Positions 26,668-36,630 of a stretch of 64,000 bases of DNA are shown piece by piece. Source of the stretch: an uncultured Caulobacterales bacterium. GTDB taxonomy: Bacteria > Pseudomonadota > Alphaproteobacteria > Caulobacterales > Caulobacteraceae. The notes below the pieces were generated by a model. That model ran no database searches and was not told the origin of the DNA. It saw only the letters and a program-made list of their open reading frames with translations. Position 1 is the first letter of the stretch; each line of letters begins with the position of its first letter. The translations under genes and the position numbers were made by a program. The stretch covers positions 1-64,000 of the forward strand of contig CAIUMD010000055.1 in assembly GCA_903900155.1 (NCBI GenBank), written 5' to 3'.

Positions 26668-27780
26668 TTAGGCCCAGGCCCCGTATGGGTCGACCGAGGT
26701 CTTGCCCAGGGCCTCGGCCACGGCCGGATGGGTCAGCTGGCCGTTGAGGACGTTGAGACCGCGCGCCAGGTGGACATTGGTCTTCAAGGCGTCCAGGCCC
26801 TTGTCCGCCAGGGCCAGGCCGAACGGCAGGGTGGCGTTGCCCAGGGCTTCCGACGAGGTGCGCGGCGCGGCGCCCGGCATGTTGGCCACGCAGTAGTGGA
26901 CGACGCCGTCGACCGTGTAGGTCGGCTCGGCGTGGGTGGTCGGCTTTGAGGTCTCGAAGCAGCCGCCCTGGTCGATCGAGACGTCGACCAGCACCGAGCC
27001 CGGCTTCATCTGCTTCAGGTGCTCGCGACGCACCAGCTTGGGGGCGGCCGCGCCGGCGGTCAGCACCGCGCCGATGATCACGTCGGCCTTGAGGATCTCT
27101 TCCTCCACCGCGGCGAAGGTCGAGTAGCGGGTCAGGATACGGCCCTGATAGAGGTCGTCCAGCTCGCGCATGCGCGGGATCGAGCGTTCCAGCACCACGA
27201 CCTCTGCGCCCAGGCCGGCGGCCATGCGGGCGGCGTTCGAACCGACCACGCCGCCGCCCAGCACGACCACGCGGGCCGGCGGCACGCCGGGCACGCCGCA
27301 GAGCAAGAGGCCCATGCCGCCATTGTGCTTGAGCAGGGTCTCGGCGGCCGAGAACACGGCGATCCGGCCGGCCACTTCCGACATCGGCGCCAGCAGCGGC
27401 AGGCCGCCCTTGACGTCGGTGACGGTCTCATAGGCGATGGCCGCGCAGCCGCTGTTCAGCAGGCCTTCGGTCTGGACCGGATCGGGCGCCAGGTGCAGGT
27501 AGGTGAAGAGGATGTGGCGCGACTCGAGCTTTTCCCACTCGACCTTCTGCGGTTCCTTGACCTTCACGATCATGTCCGCGCCGGCGAAGACGGCGGCGGC
27601 GTCCGGGGCGATGGTCGCGCCGGCCTTGACGTAGACGTCGTCGGCATAGCCGGCGCCGAGGCCCGCGCCCGACTGGACGAGGACGGTGTGGCCGTGACCG
27701 ACATATTCACGGACGGCCGTGGGGGTGAGACCGACCCGGTGTTCGCCCGGTTTGATCTCGGAAGGGACGCCAACGCGCAT
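26668..27780 (-). CDS. ald: alanine dehydrogenase
   Basis: A 370-residue NAD-dependent enzyme that interconverts L-alanine and pyruvate plus ammonia. The start MRVGVPSEIKPGEHRVGLTP and catalytic segments YLHLAPDPVQTEGLL and RVVVLGGGVVGSNAARMAAG (NAD-binding fold at about 168-190) are diagnostic. The C-terminal VHYCVANMPGAAPRTSSEAL is also conserved. It is divergent from an Lrp-family gene, a common arrangement in which the regulator activates ald in response to alanine. Confidence 0.97.
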   Translation of the reverse strand: MRVGVPSEIKPGEHRVGLTPTAVREYVGHGHTVLVQSGAGLGAGYADDVYVKAGATIAPDAAAVFAGADMIVKVKEPQKVEWEKLESRHILFTYLHLAPDPVQTEGLLNSGCAAIAYETVTDVKGGLPLLAPMSEVAGRIAVFSAAETLLKHNGGMGLLLCGVPGVPPARVVVLGGGVVGSNAARMAAGLGAEVVVLERSIPRMRELDDLYQGRILTRYSTFAAVEEEILKADVIIGAVLTAGAAAPKLVRREHLKQMKPGSVLVDVSIDQGGCFETSKPTTHAEPTYTVDGVVHYCVANMPGAAPRTSSEALGNATLPFGLALADKGLDALKTNVHLARGLNVLNGQLTHPAVAEALGKTSVDPYGAWA

Positions 27781-27810
27781 GATGCTTCCTCCAAAAGCGC
27801 TTTGACCGGG

Positions 27811-27884
27811 ACTGTGCGCTCAAGGAGACGCAGTTTCCCTGGTGATTTCGTGTCTAGAGATCGCTGTCGCGCAGGATTCCTGCG
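27811..27884. promoter_or_regulatory. candidate Lrp-type operator region between ald and lrp
   Basis: The 119-base divergent gap contains a perfect palindrome CGCAGGA-T-TCCTGCG at 27870-27884, only 15 bases before the regulator start, and a looser pair ACTGTGCG/CGCAGT at 27811-27834. Lrp-type regulators bind imperfect palindromes in such gaps. Binding is inferred. Confidence 0.45.
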
Positions 27885-27899
27885 TGCTATGTCATTCAT

Positions 27900-28373
27900 A
27901 TGAAGAAAGCCGCCGTAGAGCTTGATAGTTTCGACCGGAAGCTCCTCCACCTGCTGCAGCGGCGGGGCCGCGCCAGCTATGTGGAAATGGCCGAGGCGGT
28001 GAATCTTTCCGAATCCGCCTGTCTTCGTCGCGTCAAGGCGCTGGAGGAGGCCGGGGTCATCGGCCGCTATGCGGCCGTGATCGACGAGCGGGCCGTGGGC
28101 CTGCCGCTCAGCGTCTTCGTCACCGTCACCCTGTCGTCCCAGGCCGAGAGCGCGCTCAGCGCCTTCGAGAAGGCGATCACCAATGTCCGCGAGGTGGCCG
28201 AGTGCTATCTGATGACCGGCGGCTCGGACTATCTGCTGCGCCTGGTGGTCCGCGACGTCGACGACCTGGAGCGGGTCCACGCCCAGGAGCTGACCCGCAT
28301 CCCCGGCGTGGTCCGCGTCAGCAGCAGCATCGCCATGCGCACGGTGGTCAAGCGCGTCGAACTGCCGCTTTAA
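27900..28373 (+). CDS. Lrp/AsnC family transcriptional regulator
   Basis: A 157-residue regulator. The N-terminal helix-turn-helix (about residues 8-55) includes FDRKLLHLLQRRGRASYVEM and VNLSESACLRRVKALEEAGV. The C-terminal RAM domain (about 70-145) includes VREVAECYLMTGGSDYLLRLVVRDVDD-like features that bind amino acids. Its position, divergent from ald, suggests it is the alanine-responsive activator of ald (AldR-like), with likely autoregulation through the palindrome just before its start. Confidence 0.93.
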   Translation: MKKAAVELDSFDRKLLHLLQRRGRASYVEMAEAVNLSESACLRRVKALEEAGVIGRYAAVIDERAVGLPLSVFVTVTLSSQAESALSAFEKAITNVREVAECYLMTGGSDYLLRLVVRDVDDLERVHAQELTRIPGVVRVSSSIAMRTVVKRVELPL

Positions 28374-28446
28374 GGCCCGGGTTAACCGTTTCTGAGCCGT
28401 TGCCGCCTAGCCTCCCGCGCGAGTTCATGCCGCGTCGGGGGACGAG

Positions 28447-29286
28447 ATGGTTTCGAGACGGATCCTGCTGGGGGCTCTGGCCAGCCTCGCCGCGCCGGCC
28501 CTGGCCTTCGCCGAGGGCGATGGTCCGGCCAAGCCCAGCGTCCTGACCCGGAAGGGGCGCCGCACCCGCGCCGCGCTCAAGCACCAGGCTACCGACAAGG
28601 CCGCCTTGGACAAGGCGCTGGCGGGCGTGACGCCGCTGGACGGGACCGCGCCGCCCGCCGCGCAGCCCGCGGGCGCGGCCTCGCCGGCGCCGACCGATGT
28701 CAGCCCCGACGAGGCGCTGGGCCGCCTGAAGCAGGGCAACGCCATCTTCGCCCGCGGCGGCGCCAGCATCGCCTTGCCGGCCGCCGCGCGCCTGGCCGAG
28801 CTGGCCAGGGGCGAGAAGCCGTTCGCCGTCATCGTCGGCTGCTCGGACAGCCGCACCGCGCCGGAGCTGATCTTCGACTGCAATCTGGGCGAACTGTTCA
28901 TCGTCCGCGCCGGCCCGACGGTCGGCCGCGAGGCCCTGGGCGCGATCGTCTATGCGGTCGAGCGCCTCGGGGCCTCGCTGGTCGTCGTGCTGGGCCACAC
29001 CCAGTGCGGTATCGTTGGCGCTGCGGTGGACGTGGCGACCAGGCATGTCGATCCGCGCGGCGCAATGCGCGAGACCCTGCTGCCGATCCTGCCGTCCGTG
29101 CTGGCGGCGCAGGACAAGCATCCGGCCGACCTGCAGGACGCGGCCATGCGCCAGACCACCCGCGATGTCGCCGCTCGCCTCAAGATCGCCGACGGCGTCC
29201 TGGCCGAGCGCCTGGGACAGGGCCGGCTGAAGGTCGTTTCGGCCTGCTATGACCTGGCCGCCGGGGTCGTGGCGTTCGACGCCTGA
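28447..29286 (+). CDS. exported beta-class carbonic anhydrase
   Basis: A 279-residue beta-carbonic anhydrase with an N-terminal signal (MVSRRILLGALASLAAPALA) that contains an RR pair, so export by Tat or Sec is likely. A low-complexity Ala/Pro linker (about 40-90) follows. Zinc ligands are Cys132 and Asp134 (VGCSDSRTAPELIF), His184 and Cys187 (GHTQCG). It converts CO2 and bicarbonate, probably in the periplasm. A second, cytoplasmic carbonic anhydrase gene lies at 36631. It appears to stand alone. Confidence 0.9.
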   Translation: MVSRRILLGALASLAAPALAFAEGDGPAKPSVLTRKGRRTRAALKHQATDKAALDKALAGVTPLDGTAPPAAQPAGAASPAPTDVSPDEALGRLKQGNAIFARGGASIALPAAARLAELARGEKPFAVIVGCSDSRTAPELIFDCNLGELFIVRAGPTVGREALGAIVYAVERLGASLVVVLGHTQCGIVGAAVDVATRHVDPRGAMRETLLPILPSVLAAQDKHPADLQDAAMRQTTRDVAARLKIADGVLAERLGQGRLKVVSACYDLAAGVVAFDA

Positions 29287-29395
29287 TCAAGCTTCGGCAT
29301 TCGCCGTAACACTGTCGTTCGACTGCCGTTGACCCCTGGTCGCGCTTGGGTTCAAGTCCCCTCAAGAACCAGCGCAGATCAGGTGGGAGACACGG

Positions 29396-32300
29396 ATGTC
29401 GACGGACGAGACGCCGCCGGAAGGCGGTCGCGGCCAGGCTTCCCCCAAGACCAATTTGGGCCTCACGGATCGCTGGAACGTCCTTCGCGCCAAGGTCTCA
29501 GAGCATTGGCCGACCGCGCTCAAAGGCCCGGTGGCCATCGCCGTGGCGGCGTCGCTGATCGTCGGCTTCGGCGGCGGCTTCGCGGTCGGCAAGGGCGGCC
29601 TGTTCTTCGGCGGCGGCAAGCCGGCCGGGGCCCAATCGGTCAAGGGCGAGGCCTGGGGCCTGTTCGGCAAGCCGCGCGGCGCCAACGCCCCCCGTCGCGG
29701 CATCCCCAAGCCCCAGGGCTTCGCCGTCTGGCAGACCCGCGTCGACAGCAGCGGCCCCGATCCGCTGGCCTGCATCCGTATGAGCAAGGACCTGGATCCG
29801 TCCAAGTCCTATGCCGACTTCGTGCTGGTCTCGCCGGACCTCGGCCGTCAGCCCTCCGTCCGCGTGAAGGGCGATGAGCTGTGCCTGGGCGGCGTCGGCT
29901 TCACCGATCACCGCATCACCCTGTTGAAGGGCCTGCCCGCCAAGGGCGGCGACACCCTGACCGCCAACGCCGATGTCGACTTCACGTTTGGCGAGAAACC
30001 GCCCTATGTCGGCTTCGCCGGCGACGGCGTGATCCTGCCGCGCGAGGAATCGGACGGCGTCGCCATCGAGACGATCAACGTCCAGACCCTGGCCGTCGAG
30101 GTCTGGCGCGTGCCGGACCGCAACCTGGTGCGCAAGTCGATCTCGGCCCCCGATCCGACCGGCGAGGGCGACTGGGCCGGCGACTATGGCGATGACGCCG
30201 TGGGCGACGACGGCCGCCGCGTCTGGAAGGGCGCGGTGCCGGTGACCGGCGGCGCGACGGGCCAGAAGGCCACCACCGTCTTCCCGCTGGGCGCGGTGCT
30301 GAAGGACATGAAGGCCGGCGCTTTCGTCATCAAGGCGCGCGACGCTTCGGGCGCCCGTGACCCGGATGAGGAGAACGGCGACAACAACCCGGCCCAGGCT
30401 CGCCGCTGGATCGTGTTCACCGACATGGCGCTCTTGGGCTACGACGGCTCTGAGAGCCTGGACGTGGTGGTTCGCTCGCTGAAGAGCGCCAAGACCCTGT
30501 CGGGCGTGCGGGTGGCCCTGGTGGCCGCCGACGGCGAGTCGCTGGCTGAGTCCCAGAGCGACGCCGATGGCCGCGTGCGCTTCCTGCGTCCGCTGCTGAA
30601 GGGCCAGGGCGCCGAGCGCGCCAAGATGGTCATGGCCTATGGGCCGCAGGGGGATCTCGCGGTGCTGGACCTGGACCGCTCGCCGGTCGACCTGTCCAAG
30701 CAGGGCGTGGGCGGCCGCACCGAAGGCGGCGTCGACGGGCGCAGCGTGGCGGCCGATATCGACGGCTACCTCTATGCCGACCGCGGCATCTACCGCCCGG
30801 GCGAGACTGTCCACCTGACCGCCATGGTCCGCGACCGCTTGGCCAAGGCCGTGACCGACCGCAAGGGCGAGGTCATCGTCAAGCGGCCCTCGGGCGTGGA
30901 GTTCAAGCGCTATCCGTTCGGCCAGGCGAACGCCGGCGCCGTGCTGGCCGACATCGCCCTGCCGCGCTCGGCCCCGCGTGGACGCTGGACCGCCGAACTG
31001 CACATCGAAGGCATCGAGGACGCGACCGGCAGCTTGAGTTTCAGCGTCGAGGACTTCGCGCCGCAACGCCTGGCGGTCACCGCCACGGGCCAGGAGTCCG
31101 TTCCGGTCGCGGCCGGCGAGACCCGCAAGGTCGACGTCTCGGCGCGCTTCCTCTATGGCGCGCCGGGCGCTGGCCTGCAGACCCAGGGCGAGGCCCGCCT
31201 GCGCGCCGACACCGACCCGTTCCCGGCCTATAAGGGCTTCGCGTGGGGCGACCAGTCCAAGGCCTTCGACGAGAAATATATCGACCTGGGCTCGACCGTC
31301 ACCGACGGCGAGGGCCGGGCGATCCTGTCGGTCGGGACCACGGACGCGGGCGACACGGCCCAGCCGCTGGTGGCCTCGGTCACGGCCTCGGTGTTCGAGC
31401 CGGGCGGCCGCCCGGTCCGCGAGGGGCTGGACCTGAAGGTGCGCGGCAAGTCGGTCTATTACGGCGTCAAGGTCGACCAGGGCGAGGCCGGCAAGGGCGA
31501 CCCGCCCGTCAGCCTCGACATCATCGCGGTCAACGCCGCCGGCCAGCGCATCGGCGCGACGGCGACCTACACCCTGGTGGCCGAGCGCTGGGACTATGAC
31601 TGGTTCCAGCAGAACGGCCGCTGGCAGTGGCGGCGCAGCAGCCGCGACGCGATCGTGGCCAAGGCGCAGGTCAATATCGGCGCGGGCCAACCGGCCAAGG
31701 TCACCCGCCGCCTGGGCTGGGGCGACTATCGCCTTGAGGTCGAGGGCGCGGACGGCGCGCGCACCGTCACCCGCTTCTCGGCGGGCTGGGGCGCGCCCGC
31801 TCGCGAGGGCGAGGCGCCGGACGTGGTCCGCGTGTCGGCCGGGACCAGGACGTACTCGCAAGGCGACACGGTCGAGATCACCCTGAAGCCGCCCTATGCC
31901 GGCGAGGCCCAGGTGGCCGTCGCCACCGACCGCCTGATCGATCTGAAGACCGTCACGGTCGGGGAGAACGGCGCGACGGTGCGCCTGAAGACCTCGGCCG
32001 CCTGGGGCGGCGGGGCCTATGTGATGGTCAGCGTCATCCAGCCGCGTGACCCGGTGGCGTCGCCCAAGCCGCGCCGCGCCCTGGGCCTCGTCTATGTCCC
32101 GATCGATCCGAAGGGGCGCAAGCTGACGGTGGACCTCGGCACGCCGACAAAGATCGACAGCAAGGCCCCGGTCGAGATCCCGGTGAAGGTGTCGGGCATG
32201 GGCTTTGGCCAGAAGGCCAAGATCACCATCGCCGCCGTGGACGAGGGCATCCTGCGCCTGACTCGCCAAGAGAGCCCCGACCCGGTGAAGTGGTATTTCG

Positions 32301-34471
32301 GCAAGCGGGCCCTGACCCTGAACTACCGCGACGACTATGGTCGCCTGCTCGACCCGAACCTGGGCGCGCCGGCCAATGTCAATTTCGGCGGCGACGAGGT
32401 CGGCGGCGAGGGCCTGACCACCACCCCGATCAAGACCGTGGCCCTGTGGTCCGGCGTCGTCGAGACCGGCCTGGACGGCAAGGCCGTGGTCAAGCTGCCG
32501 GCGGCCGACTTCAATGGCGAGCTGCGCCTCCAGGCCGTGGCCTGGACCGACACCGCCGTCGGCTCGGCGTCCAAGCCGCTGACCGTGCGCCAGCCGGTGG
32601 TGGCCGACCTCAACCTGCCGCGCTTCCTGGCCCCGGGCGACCAGGCCTACGCCACGCTGGAGCTGCACAATGTCGAGGGCAAGCCGGGCGCCTACACCGC
32701 CGAGGCCTTCTCGACCAACGGCCTGAAGGTCGCCTTCAGGAAGGTGTTCCAGCTGATCCTGGGCCAACGCGTCGCCGAGAAGATTCCCTTCCTGGCGCCG
32801 GACGTCACCGGCATCGGCAAGATCGGCTTCAAGGTCGCTGGCCCCGGCTTCCAGACGAGCAAGGACTATCCGATCCAGACCCGCCTGGGCTGGGGCGACG
32901 TGGTGCGCACCACCACCGAGATCCAGAAGCCGGGCGAAAGCTACACCCCGCCCTACAGCCTGCTGTCGGGCCTGGCGGCGGGCGACGTGACGATGCAGGT
33001 CAGCTACTCGCCGATCCGGGGCTTCGACCCCTCGGCGATCGCGGTGGCGCTGCAGCGTTATCCGTACGGCTGCACCGAACAGCTGGTGTCGACGGCCTAT
33101 CCGCTGCTGTACGCCCAGACCTTCTCGAACGATCCCAAGCTGAAACGCACGCCGGCCGCCTTGGCCGGTGCGGTGGGCAAGCTCCTGGATCGCCAGACGA
33201 TGGACGGCGCCTTCGGCCTCTGGCGCGTCGGCGACGGCGAGGCCGATCCCTGGCTGGGGGCCTATGTGGTCGACTTCCTGCTCGAGGCGCGGGCCCAAGG
33301 CATCGCCGTGCCCGACAGCGCGATCGACAAGGCGGTCTCGGCCATGCGCCAGGTCAGCCGGCCGGAAGGCTGGGCCTCGGTCGCCTATCGCATGGAGTAT
33401 CCGGGCTGGTGGGCGTCCAACGAGGACGCCTCCAAGAAGGCCACCGAACGCATGCGCCGCCGCGCCAGCGCCTACGCCCTCTATGTGATGGCCAAGGCCG
33501 GCAAGGGCGACCTGGCCCGCCTGCGCTGGTGGCACGACGTGCAGATGAAGGACGAGGCTCAACCCGTGGCCAAGGCCTATGTGGCGGCCGGCCTGGCCCG
33601 GATGGGCGACAACGCCCGCGCCCGCTCGGCCATGCGCCAGGCGGTTGGCTCGCTGGGCTACAAGGACGAGCAGGACTGGTACCAGTCGCCGCTGCGCGAC
33701 ACCGCGGTGATCACGGCCCTGGCGGCGGAGTCCAACATGATGGACGTCGCCCGCCAGCTGCAAGGCCGGCTGGAGAACGTCAGCAAGGACCCCGACGCCC
33801 TGAACACCCAGGAGCAGGCGGCGCTGCTGCATGCAGCCAACGCCCTGATCCAGGCCTCGGGCCCGATGTCGATCCAGGCGACCGGCACCAACGCCCTGCC
33901 CCCGGCCGGCGGCGCGCCGCGCTGGGCGGTGGGCAAGCTGGCGGACGCCAAGTTCGTCAACACCGGCAAGGGCGTGCTGTGGCGGACGGTGTCCGTGCGC
34001 GGCACCCCGACCTCGGCCCCCGGCGCCACGGCGCAAGGCCTGTCGGTGTCCAAGCGCCTGCTGTCGATGGGCGGCGGCGCGATCGACGCAGGCTCGATCC
34101 GCCAGGGCGACCGGGTGATCGTGCTGGTCTCGGGCAGCAACCAGCAGTCCCGCTCGACCGCCCTGGTGGTCGACGACGCCCTGCCGGCCGGCTTCGAGAT
34201 CGAGACCACCCTGGGCGCTGACGACGCCCAGAACGGTCCGTTCAAGTTCCTCGGGACCCTGACCGCCGCCGACGTCCAGGAAAGCCGCGACGACCGCTTC
34301 ATCGCCGCGCTGGACCTGGAAGGCGGCAAGTCGTTCGCCCTGGCCTATGTGGCGCGGGCGGTGACGCCGGGCAGCTTCTTCCTGCCGGGAACGGTGGCCA
34401 AGGACATGTACCGCCCGGCGGTGGTGGCGCGGTCCGAGGCCTCGCGCGCGACGATCTCGCTGGGGCAGTGA
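29396..34471 (+). CDS. bacterial alpha-2-macroglobulin (YfhM-like)
   Basis: A 1691-residue protease-trapping protein. A single membrane segment at about residues 44-66 anchors it to the inner membrane with the bulk in the periplasm. MG-type beta-sandwich domains cover the middle (the YRPGETVHLTAMVRD region near 465 is characteristic). The thioester motif Cys-x-Glu-Gln is intact: YPYGCTEQLVS, with Cys1226. An alpha-helical thioester domain and receptor-like C-terminus follow. Its stop overlaps the start of pbpC by four bases, the widespread pairing thought to protect or repair the cell wall after protease attack. Confidence 0.95.
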   Translation: MSTDETPPEGGRGQASPKTNLGLTDRWNVLRAKVSEHWPTALKGPVAIAVAASLIVGFGGGFAVGKGGLFFGGGKPAGAQSVKGEAWGLFGKPRGANAPRRGIPKPQGFAVWQTRVDSSGPDPLACIRMSKDLDPSKSYADFVLVSPDLGRQPSVRVKGDELCLGGVGFTDHRITLLKGLPAKGGDTLTANADVDFTFGEKPPYVGFAGDGVILPREESDGVAIETINVQTLAVEVWRVPDRNLVRKSISAPDPTGEGDWAGDYGDDAVGDDGRRVWKGAVPVTGGATGQKATTVFPLGAVLKDMKAGAFVIKARDASGARDPDEENGDNNPAQARRWIVFTDMALLGYDGSESLDVVVRSLKSAKTLSGVRVALVAADGESLAESQSDADGRVRFLRPLLKGQGAERAKMVMAYGPQGDLAVLDLDRSPVDLSKQGVGGRTEGGVDGRSVAADIDGYLYADRGIYRPGETVHLTAMVRDRLAKAVTDRKGEVIVKRPSGVEFKRYPFGQANAGAVLADIALPRSAPRGRWTAELHIEGIEDATGSLSFSVEDFAPQRLAVTATGQESVPVAAGETRKVDVSARFLYGAPGAGLQTQGEARLRADTDPFPAYKGFAWGDQSKAFDEKYIDLGSTVTDGEGRAILSVGTTDAGDTAQPLVASVTASVFEPGGRPVREGLDLKVRGKSVYYGVKVDQGEAGKGDPPVSLDIIAVNAAGQRIGATATYTLVAERWDYDWFQQNGRWQWRRSSRDAIVAKAQVNIGAGQPAKVTRRLGWGDYRLEVEGADGARTVTRFSAGWGAPAREGEAPDVVRVSAGTRTYSQGDTVEITLKPPYAGEAQVAVATDRLIDLKTVTVGENGATVRLKTSAAWGGGAYVMVSVIQPRDPVASPKPRRALGLVYVPIDPKGRKLTVDLGTPTKIDSKAPVEIPVKVSGMGFGQKAKITIAAVDEGILRLTRQESPDPVKWYFGKRALTLNYRDDYGRLLDPNLGAPANVNFGGDEVGGEGLTTTPIKTVALWSGVVETGLDGKAVVKLPAADFNGELRLQAVAWTDTAVGSASKPLTVRQPVVADLNLPRFLAPGDQAYATLELHNVEGKPGAYTAEAFSTNGLKVAFRKVFQLILGQRVAEKIPFLAPDVTGIGKIGFKVAGPGFQTSKDYPIQTRLGWGDVVRTTTEIQKPGESYTPPYSLLSGLAAGDVTMQVSYSPIRGFDPSAIAVALQRYPYGCTEQLVSTAYPLLYAQTFSNDPKLKRTPAALAGAVGKLLDRQTMDGAFGLWRVGDGEADPWLGAYVVDFLLEARAQGIAVPDSAIDKAVSAMRQVSRPEGWASVAYRMEYPGWWASNEDASKKATERMRRRASAYALYVMAKAGKGDLARLRWWHDVQMKDEAQPVAKAYVAAGLARMGDNARARSAMRQAVGSLGYKDEQDWYQSPLRDTAVITALAAESNMMDVARQLQGRLENVSKDPDALNTQEQAALLHAANALIQASGPMSIQATGTNALPPAGGAPRWAVGKLADAKFVNTGKGVLWRTVSVRGTPTSAPGATAQGLSVSKRLLSMGGGAIDAGSIRQGDRVIVLVSGSNQQSRSTALVVDDALPAGFEIETTLGADDAQNGPFKFLGTLTAADVQESRDDRFIAALDLEGGKSFALAYVARAVTPGSFFLPGTVAKDMYRPAVVARSEASRATISLGQ

Positions 34472-36516
34472 GGAAACCTGGTGTCGGGGCGATCACCAAG
34501 GGTCTGGTGATCGCCCTCGCCGTCGAGACCGCGCTCTTCACGCTCAGCGCGGTCTTTCCGCCTGACATGACCCGCGCCAGGCACTCTTCGCCGGTCACGC
34601 TGGACCGACGCGGCGCCTGGCTGCGCGCCCTGCCGGTCGAGGACGGGCGGTGGCGGATCCGGGCGGACCTGGCGCGCACCGACCCGACCTTCCAGAAGCG
34701 CCTGATCAAGGTCGAGGACGCGCGGTTCTTCTGTCACCTGGGTGTCGACCCGCTGTCGCTGGTCCGGGCGATCGGCTCGGCGGTGATCCATGGCCGGGTG
34801 ACGTCCGGGGCCTCGACCCTGACCATGCAGACGGCCCGGCTGCTGGAGCCGCGTCCCCGCACGCTCGGCGCCAAGCTGATCGAGATGGTCCGCGCCGTGC
34901 AGCTGGAGTCGCGGCTGTCCAAGCGCGAGATCCTGGCCCTGTACCTGACGCTCGCCCCCTATGGCGGCAATCTGGAGGGCGCGCGGGCGGCCAGTCTCAG
35001 CTATTTCGGCCACGAGCCCTCCAGCCTGACCGACGGCGAGCAGGCCATGCTGATCGCCCTGCCGCAGTCCCCGGAGGCCCGCCGCCCCGACCGCCGCCCC
35101 GAGGCCGCCAAGCGCGCCCGCGCCTCGGTGCTGGAGAAGATGGTCCGCGCGGGCGCGATCAGCCAGGCCGCCGCCTACGAAGCTGAAAACGAACCCCTGC
35201 CGCGCCGCATGCCGTTCCCGGCCCTGGCCTGGCACGTCGCCGGCGAGCTGGCGCGCAAGGCGCCGGCCAGGCAGGCCAGCGTGGTCTCGACCCTGGACGC
35301 CGACCTGCAGAGCCGGCTGGAGCCCATGGCCGCCGCCGTCGCGGCCGCGCAAGGGCCCGACGCCACCGCCGCTATCCTGGTCGTCGAGATCAAGACCAGG
35401 GCCGTCCGCGCCGCCGTCGGTTCGGCCGGTCGCGACCGGGCCGGCGGCTGGGTCGACATGACCCGCGCCCTGCGCTCGCCGGGCTCGGCCCTCAAACCCT
35501 TCATCTACGCCATGGCGATGGACGACGGCCTGCTCGCCGCCGACACCCAGCTGGCCGACAGCGCCACCCGCTTCGCCGACTACCAGCCCGAGAACTTCGA
35601 CCGCGTCTTCCACGACAAGGTCACGGTGCGCGAGGCCCTGGCCCATTCGCTGAACCTCCCGGCCGTGACCACCCTGGAGAAGCTGGGCCCCGAGACCTTC
35701 GCCGGTCGCATCGAGGCCGCCGGGGCGCACCTGGCGCGGCCGAAGGCGCAGCTGAAGGAGGCCGGCCTGGCCTTGGCGCTCGGCGGCGAAGGCGTCACCT
35801 GGCGCGATCTCGTCATGCTGTACGCGGCCTTGGGGGACAACGGCGTCGCCAAGCCTCTGGCCTGGACCGAGGACGAGGCCAAGACCCGCGAGCGGTCCAG
35901 CGGCCATCGCCTGGTCCGCCCCGAGGCGGCCAGCCAGGTTCTGGACATCCTGCGCGAGGCTCCGGCCCCGCGTGGTCGCGCGCCCTCGGCCCTGACGCGT
36001 GGCGGGCCGTCCATGGCCTTCAAGACCGGCACCTCCTACGGCTTCCGCGATGCGGTGGCGGCGGGCGTGGTTGGCGGCTATGCGATCCTGGTCTGGACAG
36101 GCCGGGCCGACGGCGGCGCGCGCGGGGGGCTGACGGGGCGGGACGCGGCCCTGCCGCTGCTGTTCGACGTCGCCGACGCCATTGGGGCCCAGGCCTCGGC
36201 CCCGCGCCCGATCGCGCCGAAGTCGGCGCCGTTGGCGCTGCAGAAACTGCAAGCCGAGCACGCCGGCCCGCGCCTGATCTTCCCGCCCGACGGCGCGTCG
36301 GTGCAGGTCGACGCCCTGGGCTCGAAGGCGCGCGGCCTGGTGCTCGCCGCCGAGGGCGAGGACCTGACCTGGTACGTGGAAGGTCAGCCGCTGGATCCCG
36401 ATCCGGTCAGCGGGCGGGCGATCTGGAAGCCGACGGCGCCGGGGTTCTACAAGCTGGCGGTGGTGGATGCGCAGGGGCGCCGGGTGACGGCGCGGGTGCG
36501 GATCAAGGGGGAGTAG
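34468..36516 (+). CDS. pbpC: penicillin-binding protein 1C
   Basis: A 682-residue bifunctional peptidoglycan synthase. One membrane segment (about 11-31) is followed by a glycosyltransferase domain (about 60-225; VEDARFFCHLGVDPLSLVRA contains the catalytic Glu region). The transpeptidase domain has Ser340-x-x-Lys343 (GSALKP), Ser394-x-Asn396 (HSLNLP) and Lys519-Thr-Gly (KTGTS). A PBP1C-type C-terminal domain ends the protein. The GTG start lies inside a GTGA overlap with the alpha-2-macroglobulin stop, so the two are translationally coupled. Confidence 0.95.
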   Translation: MRKPGVGAITKGLVIALAVETALFTLSAVFPPDMTRARHSSPVTLDRRGAWLRALPVEDGRWRIRADLARTDPTFQKRLIKVEDARFFCHLGVDPLSLVRAIGSAVIHGRVTSGASTLTMQTARLLEPRPRTLGAKLIEMVRAVQLESRLSKREILALYLTLAPYGGNLEGARAASLSYFGHEPSSLTDGEQAMLIALPQSPEARRPDRRPEAAKRARASVLEKMVRAGAISQAAAYEAENEPLPRRMPFPALAWHVAGELARKAPARQASVVSTLDADLQSRLEPMAAAVAAAQGPDATAAILVVEIKTRAVRAAVGSAGRDRAGGWVDMTRALRSPGSALKPFIYAMAMDDGLLAADTQLADSATRFADYQPENFDRVFHDKVTVREALAHSLNLPAVTTLEKLGPETFAGRIEAAGAHLARPKAQLKEAGLALALGGEGVTWRDLVMLYAALGDNGVAKPLAWTEDEAKTRERSSGHRLVRPEAASQVLDILREAPAPRGRAPSALTRGGPSMAFKTGTSYGFRDAVAAGVVGGYAILVWTGRADGGARGGLTGRDAALPLLFDVADAIGAQASAPRPIAPKSAPLALQKLQAEHAGPRLIFPPDGASVQVDALGSKARGLVLAAEGEDLTWYVEGQPLDPDPVSGRAIWKPTAPGFYKLAVVDAQGRRVTARVRIKGE

Positions 36517-36519
36517 ATC

Positions 36520-36626
36520 TCTCCTCCCCTCTTGGGGGAGGTGGCCCAGAGGGCCGGAGGGGGCAGCTCGGCTCGTACGGAGAAGCCCCCTCAGTCGCTC
36601 CGCGACAGCTCCCCCAGAGGGGGAGC
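36520..36626. repeat. dispersed palindromic repeat, family B copy 2
   Basis: Arms built of CTCCCCTCTTGGGGGAGGTG and CAGCTCCCCCAGAGGGGGAG flank inner modules GGCCCAGAGGGCCGGAGGGG and CCCCTCAGTCGCTCCGCGAC. It lies between the convergent pbpC and carbonic anhydrase genes. Confidence 0.88.
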
Positions 36627-36630
36627 AGAA

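Noticed and set aside
29498-34036. A 1512-codon open frame on the minus strand opposite the alpha-2-macroglobulin gene
   Set aside because: It is a high-GC shadow frame: composition is dominated by Arg, Gly, His and Gln with no recognisable domain, while the plus-strand protein has full family motifs.
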